DNA of 6,535 nucleotides. Origin: Blastocatellia bacterium. GTDB lineage: Bacteria; Acidobacteriota; Blastocatellia; Chloracidobacteriales; JADJPF01. Where the stretch lies: positions 1-6,535 of the forward strand of contig JAEUQL010000211.1 in assembly GCA_016789295.1 (NCBI GenBank), given 5' to 3'. The notes beneath the pieces are model-generated. The model was given only the letters and a program-made list of their open reading frames with translations. It made no database searches and was not told where the DNA came from. The position numbers and the translations under genes are program-made. Positions 6,465 through 6,535 of the stretch are shown piece by piece; positions within the stretch are counted from its first letter, which is position 1, and each line of letters opens with the position of its first letter.

Positions 6465-6535
6465 ATCATAGTGCCTTATTTCTACTTTATCTCTCAGCAA
6501 GTTTATTCAGATTCTATCTGCTTGTAGTGTTCAGC
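6465..6535 (+). other. Non-coding 3' end of the window
   Basis: No gene start is visible in these 71 bases. CAGAT and ATCTG in the second half can form a five-pair stem with a three-base loop, but no T-run follows, so I do not call a terminator. Whether the cluster continues beyond the window is unknown. Confidence 0.4.

Noticed and set aside
1..6535. CRISPR arrays, tRNA or rRNA genes, insertion sequences
   Set aside because: No regularly spaced repeats, no cloverleaf-like segments, no terminal inverted repeats and no transposase motifs are visible.

Overview
The window is AT-rich (by eye roughly 35-40% GC) and reads as one plus-strand gene cluster preceded by a long non-coding leader. No housekeeping gene is present to fix the taxonomy. 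Strong Shine-Dalgarno sequences and a twin-arginine (Tat) signal on the first protein indicate a bacterium, probably one with a periplasm or a comparable export target. A cyanobacterium or another AT-rich Gram-negative is possible, but this is a guess.

Layout: 1-593 holds no gene. It contains a weak hairpin (82-100), a possible promoter (275-304) and a nested set of complementary segments between 344 and 448 that looks like a structured leader RNA. At 594-1094 is a 166-residue protein with a Tat-type signal, a helical middle and a short C-terminal tail ending CYYFG. I read it as a candidate substrate (precursor) for the enzymes downstream. A 146-nt gap with two small hairpins separates it from the rest. 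Then come a sugar-phosphate nucleotidyltransferase (1241-2017), a GT-B-like glycosyltransferase (2043-3347), and three radical SAM genes of different subtypes: 3316-4257, 4260-5432 and 5466-6464. The genes are tightly packed, with one 32-nt overlap and otherwise gaps of 2 to 33 nt, so co-transcription is likely. The last 71 nt contain no gene.

The middle radical SAM gene, which has the complete SPASM cysteine set, is interrupted by a single in-frame TAG at 4485-4487. The frame is unchanged and family-like sequence continues directly on both sides. It is either a recent nonsense mutation (or sequence error) or a site of stop readthrough; I favour the first.

Working model (inference): a peptide or small protein is modified in the cytoplasm by one or more radical SAM enzymes, perhaps glycosylated with an NDP-sugar made by the nucleotidyltransferase, and exported folded through Tat. 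No PqqD-like recognition domain, processing peptidase or ABC exporter is visible in the window. A Tat-exported, possibly glycosylated radical SAM product would be an unusual arrangement. It cannot be proved from sequence alone.
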